Below are positions 22,476 to 31,084 of a stretch of 31,781 nt of DNA, piece by piece. Below the pieces are notes generated by a model, which saw only the letters and a list, made by a program, of their open reading frames with translations, was not told the DNA's origin and did no database searches. The DNA is from DASZTV01 sp035548055 (lineage in GTDB: Bacteria > Actinomycetota > Actinomycetes > JAFAQI01). A program made the position numbers and the translations under genes. The stretch is taken from positions 1-31,781 of the forward strand of contig DASZTL010000085.1 in assembly GCA_035548055.1 (NCBI GenBank), read 5' to 3'. Within the stretch, counting starts at the first letter, position 1. Each line of letters starts with the position of its first letter.

Positions 22476-25400
22476 ATGTCGCTCTCCCCGCTTGTCACCG
22501 CGCTCCAGCCAGACCCGGCGATTGCCCGTCTCTCGGCGGGCGGGGTGTCGACGCTCGACGTCAGCGGGCCGCCCGGCCTACGGCCGTTCGCCATCGCGGC
22601 ACTAGCCGGCACCGACCGCCCGGTCCTCGCCGTAACAGCGACCGAGCGGGAGAGCCAGGACCTGGTCACCGCGCTCGGCTCCCTGCTGCCGGCCGACCAG
22701 GTCGTCGACTTTCCGGCGTGGGAGACCCTGCCGCACGAACGACTATCGCCCCGCGCCGACACCGTCGGCCGGCGCCTCGCCGTACTGCGGCGGCTGTGCC
22801 ATCCCGATCCGGCCGACCCGACGACCGGCGCCATCGCGGTCGTGGTTGCACCGATCCGCAGCGTGCTGCAGCCCCAGGTGTCGGGGCTCGGTGACCTCGA
22901 GCCGGTGGTGCTCCGAGAGGGGGACACTGCTGACTTCGACGATGTGGTCCGTGCCCTGGCCGACATCGCGTACACCCGTGTGGACATGGTCGAGCGTCGC
23001 GGTGAGTTCGCGGTGCGGGGCGGGATTCTCGACGTCTTCCCGCCGACCGAGAACCATCCGCTCCGCGTTGAGTTCTTCGGCGACGAGGTCGAGGAGATCC
23101 GCAGCTTCGCGGTTGCCGATCAGCGCTCGCTGGACCTCGCACCGCACGGGTTGTGGGCGCCGCCCTGCCGTGAGCTGCTGCTGACGGATGAGGTTCGCGC
23201 CCGCGCACGTGCGCTCGCCGCGGAGCGACCGGAGCTCGCCGAGATCCTCGAACCGCTCGCCGACGGCATCGCGGTCGAAGGGATGGAGGCCCTCGCGCCG
23301 GTCCTGGTCGACGACCTCGTCCTGCTGCTCGACGTGCTTCCCTCGCAGACGCGCATCGTCGTGTGCGACCCGGAACGCGTGCGTACCCGGGCAGCCGACC
23401 TGGTCCGAACCAGCCATGAGTTCCTCGACGCATCGTGGGCCGCTGCCGCGACGGGCGGCAAAGCCCCGGTCGACCTGGGTGCGGCTGCGTACTGGACGGT
23501 GGCAGACGTCCGCGCCCGTGCAGCCGAGCTCGGTCTGCCGTGGTGGTCGGTCAGCGCGTTCACCGCGGACGAAGAGATTGACGATGCCTCGGTCGTCTCC
23601 GGCGTGCGGGCTCCGGAGCGGTATCGCGGAGACCTGAAGAGCGCGGTCGAGGACTTTCGCGGCTGGCTGCACGACGGCTGGCGGGTCGTCGTCGCAACCG
23701 AGGGCCATGGCTCCGCGGACCGGCTCGCGGAAGTATTGCGGGAGGAGGACGTCGCGGCTCGCGTCGACGAGACCCTCGACGCCGACCTCGCCGCCTCCGT
23801 GGTCCACGTCACCACGGGCTGCCTGGACACCGGATTCGTCGCGCCGGCCCTGAAGCTGGCGCTGCTCACGGAAGCCGACCTGTCCGGCGTACGCGGCACG
23901 AGCCGCGACGGCACGCGGATGCCGAGCAAGCGTCGCGGCACGATCGATCCGCTGACCCTCAAGCCCGGCGACGCGGTCGTGCACGAGCAGCACGGCGTCG
24001 GCCGGTACGTCGACCTCGTCCAGCGCACGGTGGCCGCCGCGACCCGTGAGTACCTCGTCATCGAGTACGCGCCGAGCAAGCGCGGCCAGCCCGGGGACCG
24101 GCTCTATGTCCCCACCGATGCGCTCGACCAGGTGACGCGCTACGTCGGCGGTGAGGCGCCGGCGCTGGACAAGCTCGGCGGCGGCGACTGGGCGAAGCGC
24201 AAGGGCCGCGCGCGCAAGGCGGTCCGTGAGATTGCCGCCGAGCTGATCCGCCTCTATGCCGCGCGGATGTCGGCGCCTGGTCACGCCTTCGGACCGGACA
24301 CCCCGTGGCAGCGAGAGCTCGAGGACGCGTTCGCCTACGTCGAGACCCCGGACCAGCTCGCGGCAATCGACGAGGTGAAGGCCGACATGCAGGCGCCGCA
24401 TCCGATGGACCGCGTCATCTGCGGTGACGTGGGCTACGGCAAGACCGAGATCGCAGTCCGCGCCGCGTTCAAGGCGGTGATGGACGGCAAGCAAGCCGCG
24501 GTGCTGGTGCCGACGACGCTGCTGTCGCAGCAGCACTTCGCGACGTTCTCCGAGCGGTTCGCCTCGTTCCCGGTGACCGTCCGCGGCCTGTCACGATTCC
24601 AGACCGACGGGGAACGCAAGGAGATCCTCGCGGGCCTTGCCGACGGCTCGGTCGACGTGGTGATCGGAACGCACCGACTGCTGCAGTCCGAGACGCGATT
24701 CAAAGACCTCGGCCTGGTCATCGTCGACGAGGAACAGCGCTTCGGGGTGGAGCACAAGGAGTTCCTGAAGCAGCTGCGCACCTCGGTTGACGTCCTGACG
24801 ATGTCGGCGACGCCGATCCCACGAACGCTCGAGATGTCCATCACCGGCATCCGCGAGATGAGCGTCATCCAAACCCCACCCGAGGAGCGCCACCCGGTCC
24901 TGACCTTCGTCGGGGCGTACGACGAGCGGCAGATCGGCGCCGCAATTCGTCGCGAGCTGCTCCGTGAAGGCCAGGTCTTCTTCATTCACAACCGTGTCGA
25001 GTCGATCGATCGGGCTGCCGCTCGGCTTGCCGAGATCGTGCCCGAAGCGCGCATCGCGACCGCGCACGGTCAGATGAACGAGCATGATCTCGAACGCGTG
25101 ATGCTCGGTTTCTGGGAGCGGGAGTTCGACGTTCTCGTCTGCACGACGATCGTCGAGAACGGACTCGACATCTCCAACGCCAACACGCTGATCATCGAGC
25201 GCGGTGACCTGCTGGGCCTGTCCCAGCTGCATCAGCTGCGCGGTCGCGTCGGCCGTGCCCGCGAGCGCGCTTACGCCTACGTCCTCTATCCGCCCGACAA
25301 GCCGCTCACCGAAGAGGCACACGACCGGCTCGCCACCATCGCTCAGCACTCCGAGCTGGGTGCCGGCATGCACGTGGCGATGAAGGACCTCGAGATCCGC

Positions 25401-26051
25401 GGTGCCGGCAACCTGCTGGGCGGCGAGCAGTCCGGGCACATCGCCGCAGTCGGCTTCGATCTCTACGTGCGGCTGGTCGGCGAAGCGGTTGCTGAGTTCA
25501 AGGGAACCGGGGGCGAGGAGCAGCAGCTCGAGGTCAAGGTCGAGCTGCCGATCGACGCGCACCTCCCGCACGAGTACGCCCCGGGCGAGCGGCTGCGCCT
25601 CGAGGCCTACCGGCGCATCGCATCGGCGTACACCGACGCCGAGATCGTCGCCGTACGGGAGGAGCTTCGAGACCGGTACGGCGAGCCGCCGGAGCCCGTG
25701 GACAACCTGCTCGCGGTGGCGTCGTTCCGTGCCTTCGCGCGCGGCTTCGGGGTCGCGGAGGTGGCGGCGCAGGGCAAGTACGTGCGGTTCACGCCACTCG
25801 AGCTGCGCGAGTCCCAGGCGCTTCGGCTTGCCCGGCTGTATCCCGGATCGATCGTCAAGGCAGCGACGAAGACCGTGCTGGTGACAGCCCCTACGACGGC
25901 GCGGGTCGGCGGGCAGCCGCTGCGCAACCGCGAGCTGCTCGACTGGTGCCGCGGCGTGCTGACCGAGGTCGTCGCCGACCTTGCGATCCCGGCGACGGCG
26001 TCGACACCCGACGGAGCCCCAGCCGCCAGCGGAGACCAACCGCTCCGATAA
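22476..26051 (+). CDS. mfd: Transcription-repair coupling factor
   Basis: A protein of 1191 residues, normal length. It removes RNA polymerase stalled at DNA damage and recruits UvrA. The N-terminal UvrB-like domains (DFPAWETLPHERLSPRADTVGRRL and RRGEFAVRGGILDVFPPTE, in part) are followed by the CarD-like RNA polymerase-interaction domain (about residues 490-570, LKPGDAVVHEQHGVGRYVDL). The RecG-like translocase has the Walker A sequence GDVGYGKT (650-657), DEEQ (751-754), SATPIPRT, and the TRG segment with GNLLGGEQSGHI. The C-terminal D7 domain closes the protein, ending in an Ala/Pro/Ser-rich tail. Long frames on the minus strand here (for example about 600 residues) are shadows of the GC-rich codon pattern. 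Confidence 0.98.
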   Translation: MSLSPLVTALQPDPAIARLSAGGVSTLDVSGPPGLRPFAIAALAGTDRPVLAVTATERESQDLVTALGSLLPADQVVDFPAWETLPHERLSPRADTVGRRLAVLRRLCHPDPADPTTGAIAVVVAPIRSVLQPQVSGLGDLEPVVLREGDTADFDDVVRALADIAYTRVDMVERRGEFAVRGGILDVFPPTENHPLRVEFFGDEVEEIRSFAVADQRSLDLAPHGLWAPPCRELLLTDEVRARARALAAERPELAEILEPLADGIAVEGMEALAPVLVDDLVLLLDVLPSQTRIVVCDPERVRTRAADLVRTSHEFLDASWAAAATGGKAPVDLGAAAYWTVADVRARAAELGLPWWSVSAFTADEEIDDASVVSGVRAPERYRGDLKSAVEDFRGWLHDGWRVVVATEGHGSADRLAEVLREEDVAARVDETLDADLAASVVHVTTGCLDTGFVAPALKLALLTEADLSGVRGTSRDGTRMPSKRRGTIDPLTLKPGDAVVHEQHGVGRYVDLVQRTVAAATREYLVIEYAPSKRGQPGDRLYVPTDALDQVTRYVGGEAPALDKLGGGDWAKRKGRARKAVREIAAELIRLYAARMSAPGHAFGPDTPWQRELEDAFAYVETPDQLAAIDEVKADMQAPHPMDRVICGDVGYGKTEIAVRAAFKAVMDGKQAAVLVPTTLLSQQHFATFSERFASFPVTVRGLSRFQTDGERKEILAGLADGSVDVVIGTHRLLQSETRFKDLGLVIVDEEQRFGVEHKEFLKQLRTSVDVLTMSATPIPRTLEMSITGIREMSVIQTPPEERHPVLTFVGAYDERQIGAAIRRELLREGQVFFIHNRVESIDRAAARLAEIVPEARIATAHGQMNEHDLERVMLGFWEREFDVLVCTTIVENGLDISNANTLIIERGDLLGLSQLHQLRGRVGRARERAYAYVLYPPDKPLTEEAHDRLATIAQHSELGAGMHVAMKDLEIRGAGNLLGGEQSGHIAAVGFDLYVRLVGEAVAEFKGTGGEEQQLEVKVELPIDAHLPHEYAPGERLRLEAYRRIASAYTDAEIVAVREELRDRYGEPPEPVDNLLAVASFRAFARGFGVAEVAAQGKYVRFTPLELRESQALRLARLYPGSIVKAATKTVLVTAPTTARVGGQPLRNRELLDWCRGVLTEVVADLAIPATASTPDGAPAASGDQPLR

Positions 26052-26054
26052 CCT
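26049..26054 (+). promoter_or_regulatory. -10 element of the SurA-like lipoprotein gene
   Basis: TAACCT, the same hexamer as before mfd, ends 8 bases before the ATG at 26063 and overlaps the mfd stop region. No ribosome-binding site is seen, so a leaderless transcript is likely in addition to read-through from mfd. Confidence 0.4.
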
Positions 26055-26062
26055 CGCCTGTC

Positions 26063-27073
26063 ATGAGAGGTCGCTCCCGGGGGGTACGTCGCGCGCTCGT
26101 TGCGGCGGTAGCAACTGCCGCAATCCCAGTGCTCGCCGCCTGCAACACAAGCCCCGGCGCCGCGGCGACGATCGGCGACGGACGGATCTCGGTAAGCACG
26201 CTGCAGAACCAGGTCGACCAGTCGCTGGCCTACCCGCAGATCTCGGCCGCACTTGCCCCTGGTTCGCAGTTCGCTCAGTCGCTCGGCGGCAGCCGTGACG
26301 GGTTCGTCCGGATGACGCTGAGCCGGCTGATCACTGACCGGCTGATCGGCGCGGTTGCGGCCGCACACCACGTCACCGTGACCTCGAAGCAGGTTGCCGA
26401 CCAGACCGCCCAGTTCGTGCAGCAGGCCGGGAGCCTCGAGTCACTGCAGCAGCAGGCGGCTGAGAGCGTCGGCGTCACACCGAAGCAACTACCCGCGCTG
26501 ATCCGGCTAACCGTCTTGCAGCAGCGGCTCAGCGATGCGCTGATCGCGAACCTGCCGGCCACGCCCGCGCAGCTCGAGGCGGAATACCGCAAGGACATCG
26601 ACCAGTTCGATCAGCTCGACGTCGCGCAGATCGCGGTCTCGAACAAGGCACTCGCCAACCGCCTCCTGTCGAAGGCGAGGCAGGACCCGTCGACGTTCGG
26701 CGCGCTCGCGCACAAGTATTCGCAGGACAGCCAGACCGCTGACAACGGCGGTGAGGTCGGCTTGGTCGGTCGCAGCCAGGTGGTGTCGCTGCTGGGCGCG
26801 GCGAAGGCGAAGGTCGGCAGCATCCAGCTGATCCACACCCAGGGCGAGTACATCGTGCTGCACATCATTCGTCGCGAGGTCACGCCCCTGTCGGAGGCGA
26901 GCAGCCAGCTGAAGTCGGCGATGTATGCGGGGCAGGCGACCGCGCTACTGCAAAAGGCGATCTCCGACGAGGCTCGACGCATCGGCGTCCACGTCAGTCC
27001 GCGCTACGGCCGCTGGGATCCCACCACCCAGGCCGTGATCGCCGTGAAGAGCGCAATCTCTCTCCCGAATTGA
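26063..27073 (+). CDS. SurA-like lipoprotein (peptidyl-prolyl isomerase family)
   Basis: A protein of 336 residues. The frame is open upstream inside mfd; ATG 26063 starts a lipoprotein signal peptide (RGRSRGVRR, hydrophobic core, LAAC lipobox with Cys27), so the mature protein is anchored to the outer face of the membrane. A helical SurA_N-type chaperone domain (about residues 45-200) is followed by a parvulin-like region (about 205-310; FGALAHKYSQDSQTADNGGEVG, in part, is typical of PPIC domains). The parvulin part seems short and may lack full isomerase activity. Folding of exported proteins is the likely role. The stop overlaps the start of mazG. Confidence 0.85.
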   Translation: MRGRSRGVRRALVAAVATAAIPVLAACNTSPGAAATIGDGRISVSTLQNQVDQSLAYPQISAALAPGSQFAQSLGGSRDGFVRMTLSRLITDRLIGAVAAAHHVTVTSKQVADQTAQFVQQAGSLESLQQQAAESVGVTPKQLPALIRLTVLQQRLSDALIANLPATPAQLEAEYRKDIDQFDQLDVAQIAVSNKALANRLLSKARQDPSTFGALAHKYSQDSQTADNGGEVGLVGRSQVVSLLGAAKAKVGSIQLIHTQGEYIVLHIIRREVTPLSEASSQLKSAMYAGQATALLQKAISDEARRIGVHVSPRYGRWDPTTQAVIAVKSAISLPN

Positions 27074-27762
27074 CCGAATCCGTCGGCAACGTCGTGCCGG
27101 AGGACGCGCCGCTCGGTGCGGCGCTGCTCGCCGCGGTCGCGGTGATGGACCGGTTGCGTTCGCCGGGTGGCTGCCCGTGGGATGCGGAGCAGACCCACGC
27201 GAGCCTCGCGCCGTACCTGCTCGAAGAGGCGTACGAAGCCTTCCAGGCGATCGAGGACGGCGACCTCACCTCACTGCGTGACGAGCTGGGCGACGTGTTG
27301 CTGCAGGTGCTCTTTCACGCTCGACTGGCGGAGGAGTTGCCCGCCGAGCAGAGGTGGACGATCGACGACGTCGCCTCGGGGCTGGTCGCGAAGCTGGAGC
27401 GGCGCCACCCGCATGTGTTCGGCGACGTCTCCGTCAGTGGCGCCGACGAGGTCAACCGCAACTGGGAGCAGATCAAGGCGGAGGAGCGCGGCGACAAGTC
27501 GCCGGTGGCGAGCGTTCCGCTGTCTGCTCCGGCACTGACGCTTGCCGCGAAGCTGCAGCGGAAGTCCGGGATCGCGCCATCTGTCGATCCCGCCGTGGTC
27601 GTCGATGCCGTTGACGAGTTCAAGCGTGATCCTTCTGCCGCCACCGCAGGGGAGCTGCTGTGGACCGCAGTCGCGGTGATGCGCGGGAACGGCATCGATG
27701 CTGAGGCCGCGCTCCGCGCCCACGCCCGCGCCTTCCGCGACCAGATCCTCGCTGAGGGATGA
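27070..27762 (+). CDS. mazG: MazG-type nucleoside triphosphate pyrophosphohydrolase
   Basis: A protein of 230 residues starting at TTG 27070, which overlaps the previous stop (TTGA); GTG 27094 is possible. MazG hydrolyses NTPs and dNTPs to monophosphates and cleans damaged nucleotides from the pool. The first MazG domain has CPWDAEQTHASLAPYLLEEAYE and the metal-binding EExxE...ExxD arrangement (LLEEAYEAFQAIEDGD, LRDELGDVLLQVLFHA). HPHVFGD marks the linker, and the second domain is short and lacks the acidic set, as in mycobacterial MazG. Its place between mfd and eno is conserved. Confidence 0.93.
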   Translation: MTESVGNVVPEDAPLGAALLAAVAVMDRLRSPGGCPWDAEQTHASLAPYLLEEAYEAFQAIEDGDLTSLRDELGDVLLQVLFHARLAEELPAEQRWTIDDVASGLVAKLERRHPHVFGDVSVSGADEVNRNWEQIKAEERGDKSPVASVPLSAPALTLAAKLQRKSGIAPSVDPAVVVDAVDEFKRDPSAATAGELLWTAVAVMRGNGIDAEAALRAHARAFRDQILAEG

Positions 27763-27796
27763 CCGCGTAATACCGGGCGCCTGCAACTCGCAGCGT

Positions 27797-27802
27797 TACG
27801 CT
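27797..27802 (+). promoter_or_regulatory. -10 element of eno
   Basis: TACGCT lies 31 bases before the GTG at 27834. The leader contains AAGGAG (27821-27826), 7 bases before the start, the strongest ribosome-binding site in this part of the window, as expected for a highly expressed gene. Confidence 0.4.
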
Positions 27803-27833
27803 CGATGAGCCCACTTTTCTAAGGAGAAGCAGA

Positions 27834-29135
27834 GTGCCCGCCATCGAAGGCGTCGCTGCGCGCGAAATCCTCGACTCACGAGGCAATCCGACGGTCGAGG
27901 TCGAGGTGCTCCTCGACGACGACGTGGTTGGGCGTGCTGCGGTGCCGAGCGGCGCATCGACGGGCGCCTTCGAAGCGGTCGAGCTGCGTGACGGCGACGC
28001 CCGATACGGCGGCAAGGGCGTCCTGCAGGCGGTTACGTCCGTCCTCGAGGACATCGGCCCCCAGATCATCGGTCAGGAAGCGACGGAGCAGCGGCGCATC
28101 GATCAGGTGCTGCTGGACCTCGACGGGACTCCCGACAAGAGCCGACTGGGCGCCAACGCGGTGCTCGGTGCCTCGCTGGCGGTCGCGCACGCCGCCGCCC
28201 AGTCCTTGGACCTACCGCTCTTCCGCTATGTCGGTGGATCGCACGCGCATGTGTTGCCGGTGCCGATGATGAACATCCTCAACGGCGGCGCTCACGCGGA
28301 CACGAACGTCGATGTGCAGGAGTTCATGGTCGCGCCGGTTGGTGCTTCGACCTTCTCCGATGCGCTCCGCTGGGGGGCGGAGGTCTACCACGCGCTCAAG
28401 GCGGTGTTGAAGGGCCGCGGGCTGTCGACCGGACTGGGTGACGAGGGCGGATTCGCGCCGGATCTGCCGTCCAACCGCGGGGCGATCGACCTGATCATCG
28501 AAGCGATCGGCAAGGCCGGGTTCACTCCGGGCACGGACGTCGCGATCGCGCTCGATGTTGCCGCTACCGAGTTCTACTCCGAGGGCGGGTATCGCTTCGA
28601 AGGCGAGACACGTACCGCTGCGGAGATGACGGCGTACTACGAAGAGCTCGTCGGGTCGTATCCGATCGTGTCGCTCGAGGACCCGCTGTCCGAGGATGAC
28701 TGGCCTGGCTGGGTCGCGCTGACCGCAGCCCTCGGCCACCGGGTGCAGATCGTCGGCGACGACCTGTTCGTCACCAACCCTGAGCGGCTTCGACGTGGCG
28801 TCGAGGAGGGTGCCGCGAACGCGTTGCTCGTCAAGGTCAACCAGATCGGCACGCTGTCGGAGACTCTCGACGCGGTCGACCTCGCGCATCGCAACGGGTA
28901 TCGCTGCATGATGAGCCATCGATCGGGTGAGACTGAGGACACCACGATCGCCGATCTCGCGGTGGCGACGAACTGCGGGCAGATCAAGACCGGCGCGCCG
29001 GCGCGAAGCGAGCGGGTCGCGAAGTACAACCAGCTGCTTCGTATCGAGTCGACCTTGGGCGACGCAGCGCGGTACGCCGGTCTGCGCTCCTTTCCGCGAG
29101 CCGGTTTCCTCGGATCGCAGCGAGCCGGCGGATGA
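27834..29135 (+). CDS. eno: Enolase
   Basis: A protein of 433 residues that interconverts 2-phosphoglycerate and phosphoenolpyruvate. Landmarks are EILDSRGNPTVEVEV, VPSGASTGAFEAVELRDGD, LNGGAHADTNVDVQEFM, GDEGGFAPDL with the catalytic Glu, LALDVAATEFY-like metal-binding segment (ALDVAATEFY), SLEDPLSEDDW, VGDDLFVTNP, LLVKVNQIGT with the catalytic Lys, and SHRSGETEDTTIADLAVA. The stop overlaps the next start (ATGA). Confidence 0.98.
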   Translation: MPAIEGVAAREILDSRGNPTVEVEVLLDDDVVGRAAVPSGASTGAFEAVELRDGDARYGGKGVLQAVTSVLEDIGPQIIGQEATEQRRIDQVLLDLDGTPDKSRLGANAVLGASLAVAHAAAQSLDLPLFRYVGGSHAHVLPVPMMNILNGGAHADTNVDVQEFMVAPVGASTFSDALRWGAEVYHALKAVLKGRGLSTGLGDEGGFAPDLPSNRGAIDLIIEAIGKAGFTPGTDVAIALDVAATEFYSEGGYRFEGETRTAAEMTAYYEELVGSYPIVSLEDPLSEDDWPGWVALTAALGHRVQIVGDDLFVTNPERLRRGVEEGAANALLVKVNQIGTLSETLDAVDLAHRNGYRCMMSHRSGETEDTTIADLAVATNCGQIKTGAPARSERVAKYNQLLRIESTLGDAARYAGLRSFPRAGFLGSQRAGG

Positions 29136-29662
29136 CGCGCAAGGCCGCCGCCGGCCGCGGGCCGCGAGGGTCCCGGAAGGCGCCGGCGCGTGATCGCCGG
29201 TCGAGCGCGCCGCAACCGCGACGTGCCCCCGCCCGGACGGCGCCGACCGCGCGCAGTACGGCGCTGACCGGACGCGCCGCGATCCTCGCCCTCGCGCTCG
29301 CTTTCGTCATCGTCGCCATAGCGCTGCCGTTCAAGATCTGGCTCGGCCAGCGTGGCGACCTCGGTTCGCTGAACACGCAGATCAAGCGGGTGCAGGCGCG
29401 GGTGGCCCAGCTCGACGCCCAGGACCAGAAGTGGAACGACCCTGCTTTCATCGAGACGCAGGCCCGCAAGCGGCTGCACTACGTGATGCCGGGAGAGTCG
29501 AATCGCATCGTGCTCGGCCCGAAGCCGTCGCACGTCCAGAAGGAGATCGCGACGGCGATCGCGCACCCCGCGGCGCCGCCGGAGTCGGACGGTCCTTGGT
29601 ATTCGCAGCTGTGGCAGTCGATGCAGACCGCGGGAGCGGCAACCTCCAGCTCCCGTGGTTGA
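29132..29662 (+). CDS. DivIC/FtsB-like septum formation initiator
   Basis: A protein of 176 residues with ATG overlapping the eno stop. The N-terminal 45 residues are basic and Pro/Ala-rich (cytoplasmic), one membrane helix lies at about residues 50-68, and a coiled coil with hydrophobic heptads follows (LGSLNTQIKRVQARVAQLDAQ), then DPAFIETQARKRLHYVMPGE, the typical segment of the family. These proteins bridge FtsQ and FtsL at the division septum. Mycobacteria keep the gene at the same place, behind eno. Confidence 0.9.
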   Translation: MTRKAAAGRGPRGSRKAPARDRRSSAPQPRRAPARTAPTARSTALTGRAAILALALAFVIVAIALPFKIWLGQRGDLGSLNTQIKRVQARVAQLDAQDQKWNDPAFIETQARKRLHYVMPGESNRIVLGPKPSHVQKEIATAIAHPAAPPESDGPWYSQLWQSMQTAGAATSSSRG

Positions 29663-30158
29663 TCCCGACGACCTCGCGGCTGTCGGAAAGCAGCTTCACC
29701 GGCCGCCGCGGGCGACGCGGACCGTGGCGCATCGCTGTGACTGTGGGCTACCCGATGTGGTCGAGACGTCGCCGCGACTTGATGACGGGACTCCGTTTCC
29801 GACCCTCTACTACCTCACCTGTCCGAAGGCGCGAGCTGCGATCGGCCGACTCGAAGCATCAGGGCTGATGCGGGAGATGACCGAGCGCCTCGGAACGGAC
29901 CCGGACCTCGCGGCCCGCTACCAGGCCGCACATGAGTCATATCTGACCCGCCGCGATGAGATCGAGCCACTGGGTACGACGGTCACTGCGGGTGGCATGC
30001 CACACCGCGTGAAATGCCTCCACGTTCTCGTAGCGCACTCGTTGGCCGCGGGGCCCGGCGTGAATCCGTTCGGTGACGAGGCGTTGGATCTGCTGGACGC
30101 GTGGGGTGCGGACGGACCTTGCGTCGACCTCGGCACCGGCAAGGACGGGTCGGCATGA
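29655..30158 (+). CDS. DUF501-family protein
   Basis: A protein of 167 residues from GTG 29655, overlapping the end of the previous gene by 8 bases. It matches the DUF501 family, found mainly in actinobacteria between divIC and ppx. Conserved parts are CDCGLPDVVETSPRLDDGTPFPTLYYLTCP, here quoted only as CDCGLPDVVETSP and FPTLYYLTCPKA, and GGMPHRVKCLHVLVAHSLA with GVNPFGDEAL. The cysteines and histidine of these motifs could bind a metal, but no function is known. The stop overlaps the ppx start by 4 bases. Confidence 0.9.
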   Translation: MVDPDDLAAVGKQLHRPPRATRTVAHRCDCGLPDVVETSPRLDDGTPFPTLYYLTCPKARAAIGRLEASGLMREMTERLGTDPDLAARYQAAHESYLTRRDEIEPLGTTVTAGGMPHRVKCLHVLVAHSLAAGPGVNPFGDEALDLLDAWGADGPCVDLGTGKDGSA

Positions 30159-31084
30159 CCCGAGTCGCCGCGCTGGACTGTGGGACCAACTCGTTGCGGC
30201 TGCTCGTCGCCGACATCGATGGGCACATGCTCACCGATGTCGTCCGCCGCATGGAGGTCGTGCGCTTGGGCGCCGGTGTCGACCGGACCGGGCAGCTTGC
30301 GCCGGAGGCGCTGGCGCGGACGTTCGGTGTGCTCGACGACTACGCGGCTGAGCTTCGTGCCCTCGATGTCGAGGCGGTCCGAATGGTGGCGACCAGTGCG
30401 ACCCGCGACGCGAGCAACCGGGAGGAGTTCGTCGCTGGAGTGCGGCAGCGTCTCGGCATCGATCCGGAGGTCGTGACCGGTGACGAGGAGGCGACGCTGT
30501 CCTTCATCGGCGCGACACGTGAGCTGCAGGGTGACTCGGAGCTCACGACGCCGTACTTGGTTGTCGACATCGGCGGCGGCTCAACCGAGTTCGTGCTCGG
30601 CGACGCGTCAGGGCCGATGGCGGCGCGCTCCGTCGACGTCGGATGTGTACGAATGACCGAGCGCCATCTCGTAGATGATCCGGCGACCGAAGAACAGATC
30701 GGGGCGGCGCGAGCGGACGTAGTCGCTGCGATCGACGTCGCCCGGTCCGTCGTACCGGTCGAGAAGGCACAGACGCTGATCGGATTGGCCGGCTCGGTCA
30801 CGACCGTGGTCGCGCTGGCCCTGGGACTGACGGAGTACGACGCTCAGCGCATCCATCACTCGAGGGTCTCGGCAGGGGACGTACGCCGAATCACGACGGA
30901 GCTGCTGGCCGCGACCAGAGCGGAGCGCACGGAATTGCCGGTCATGCATCCCGGGCGGGTGGACGTCATCGGCGGTGGCGCGCTGGTGCTCGACACCATC
31001 ATGGCCGAGGGCGGCTTCGCTGATGTCGTCGCAAGCGAGCACGACATCCTCGACGGCATCGCGTTCAGTCTGGTCAGCGAATAG
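30155..31084 (+). CDS. ppx: Ppx/GppA-family phosphatase
   Basis: A protein of 309 residues; ATG 30155 overlaps the DUF501 stop (ATGA) and gives the normal N-terminus. The actin-like fold is shown by ALDCGTNSLRLLVAD (phosphate 1 motif), ATSATRDASNREEF, DEEATLSFIGA, VDIGGGSTEFVLG (phosphate 2) and GLAGSVTTVVA. Family members hydrolyse polyphosphate from the ends or pppGpp to ppGpp. This short, two-domain form is the actinobacterial PPX2 type. Its exact activity cannot be read from the sequence. Confidence 0.93.
   Translation: MTRVAALDCGTNSLRLLVADIDGHMLTDVVRRMEVVRLGAGVDRTGQLAPEALARTFGVLDDYAAELRALDVEAVRMVATSATRDASNREEFVAGVRQRLGIDPEVVTGDEEATLSFIGATRELQGDSELTTPYLVVDIGGGSTEFVLGDASGPMAARSVDVGCVRMTERHLVDDPATEEQIGAARADVVAAIDVARSVVPVEKAQTLIGLAGSVTTVVALALGLTEYDAQRIHHSRVSAGDVRRITTELLAATRAERTELPVMHPGRVDVIGGGALVLDTIMAEGGFADVVASEHDILDGIAFSLVSE

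Noticed and set aside
22743..26039. Two long minus-strand frames opposite mfd (597 and 482 residues)
   Set aside because: They lie wholly opposite a clear mfd gene and have shadow-type composition rich in Arg, Gly, Val, Asp and Glu without domains.
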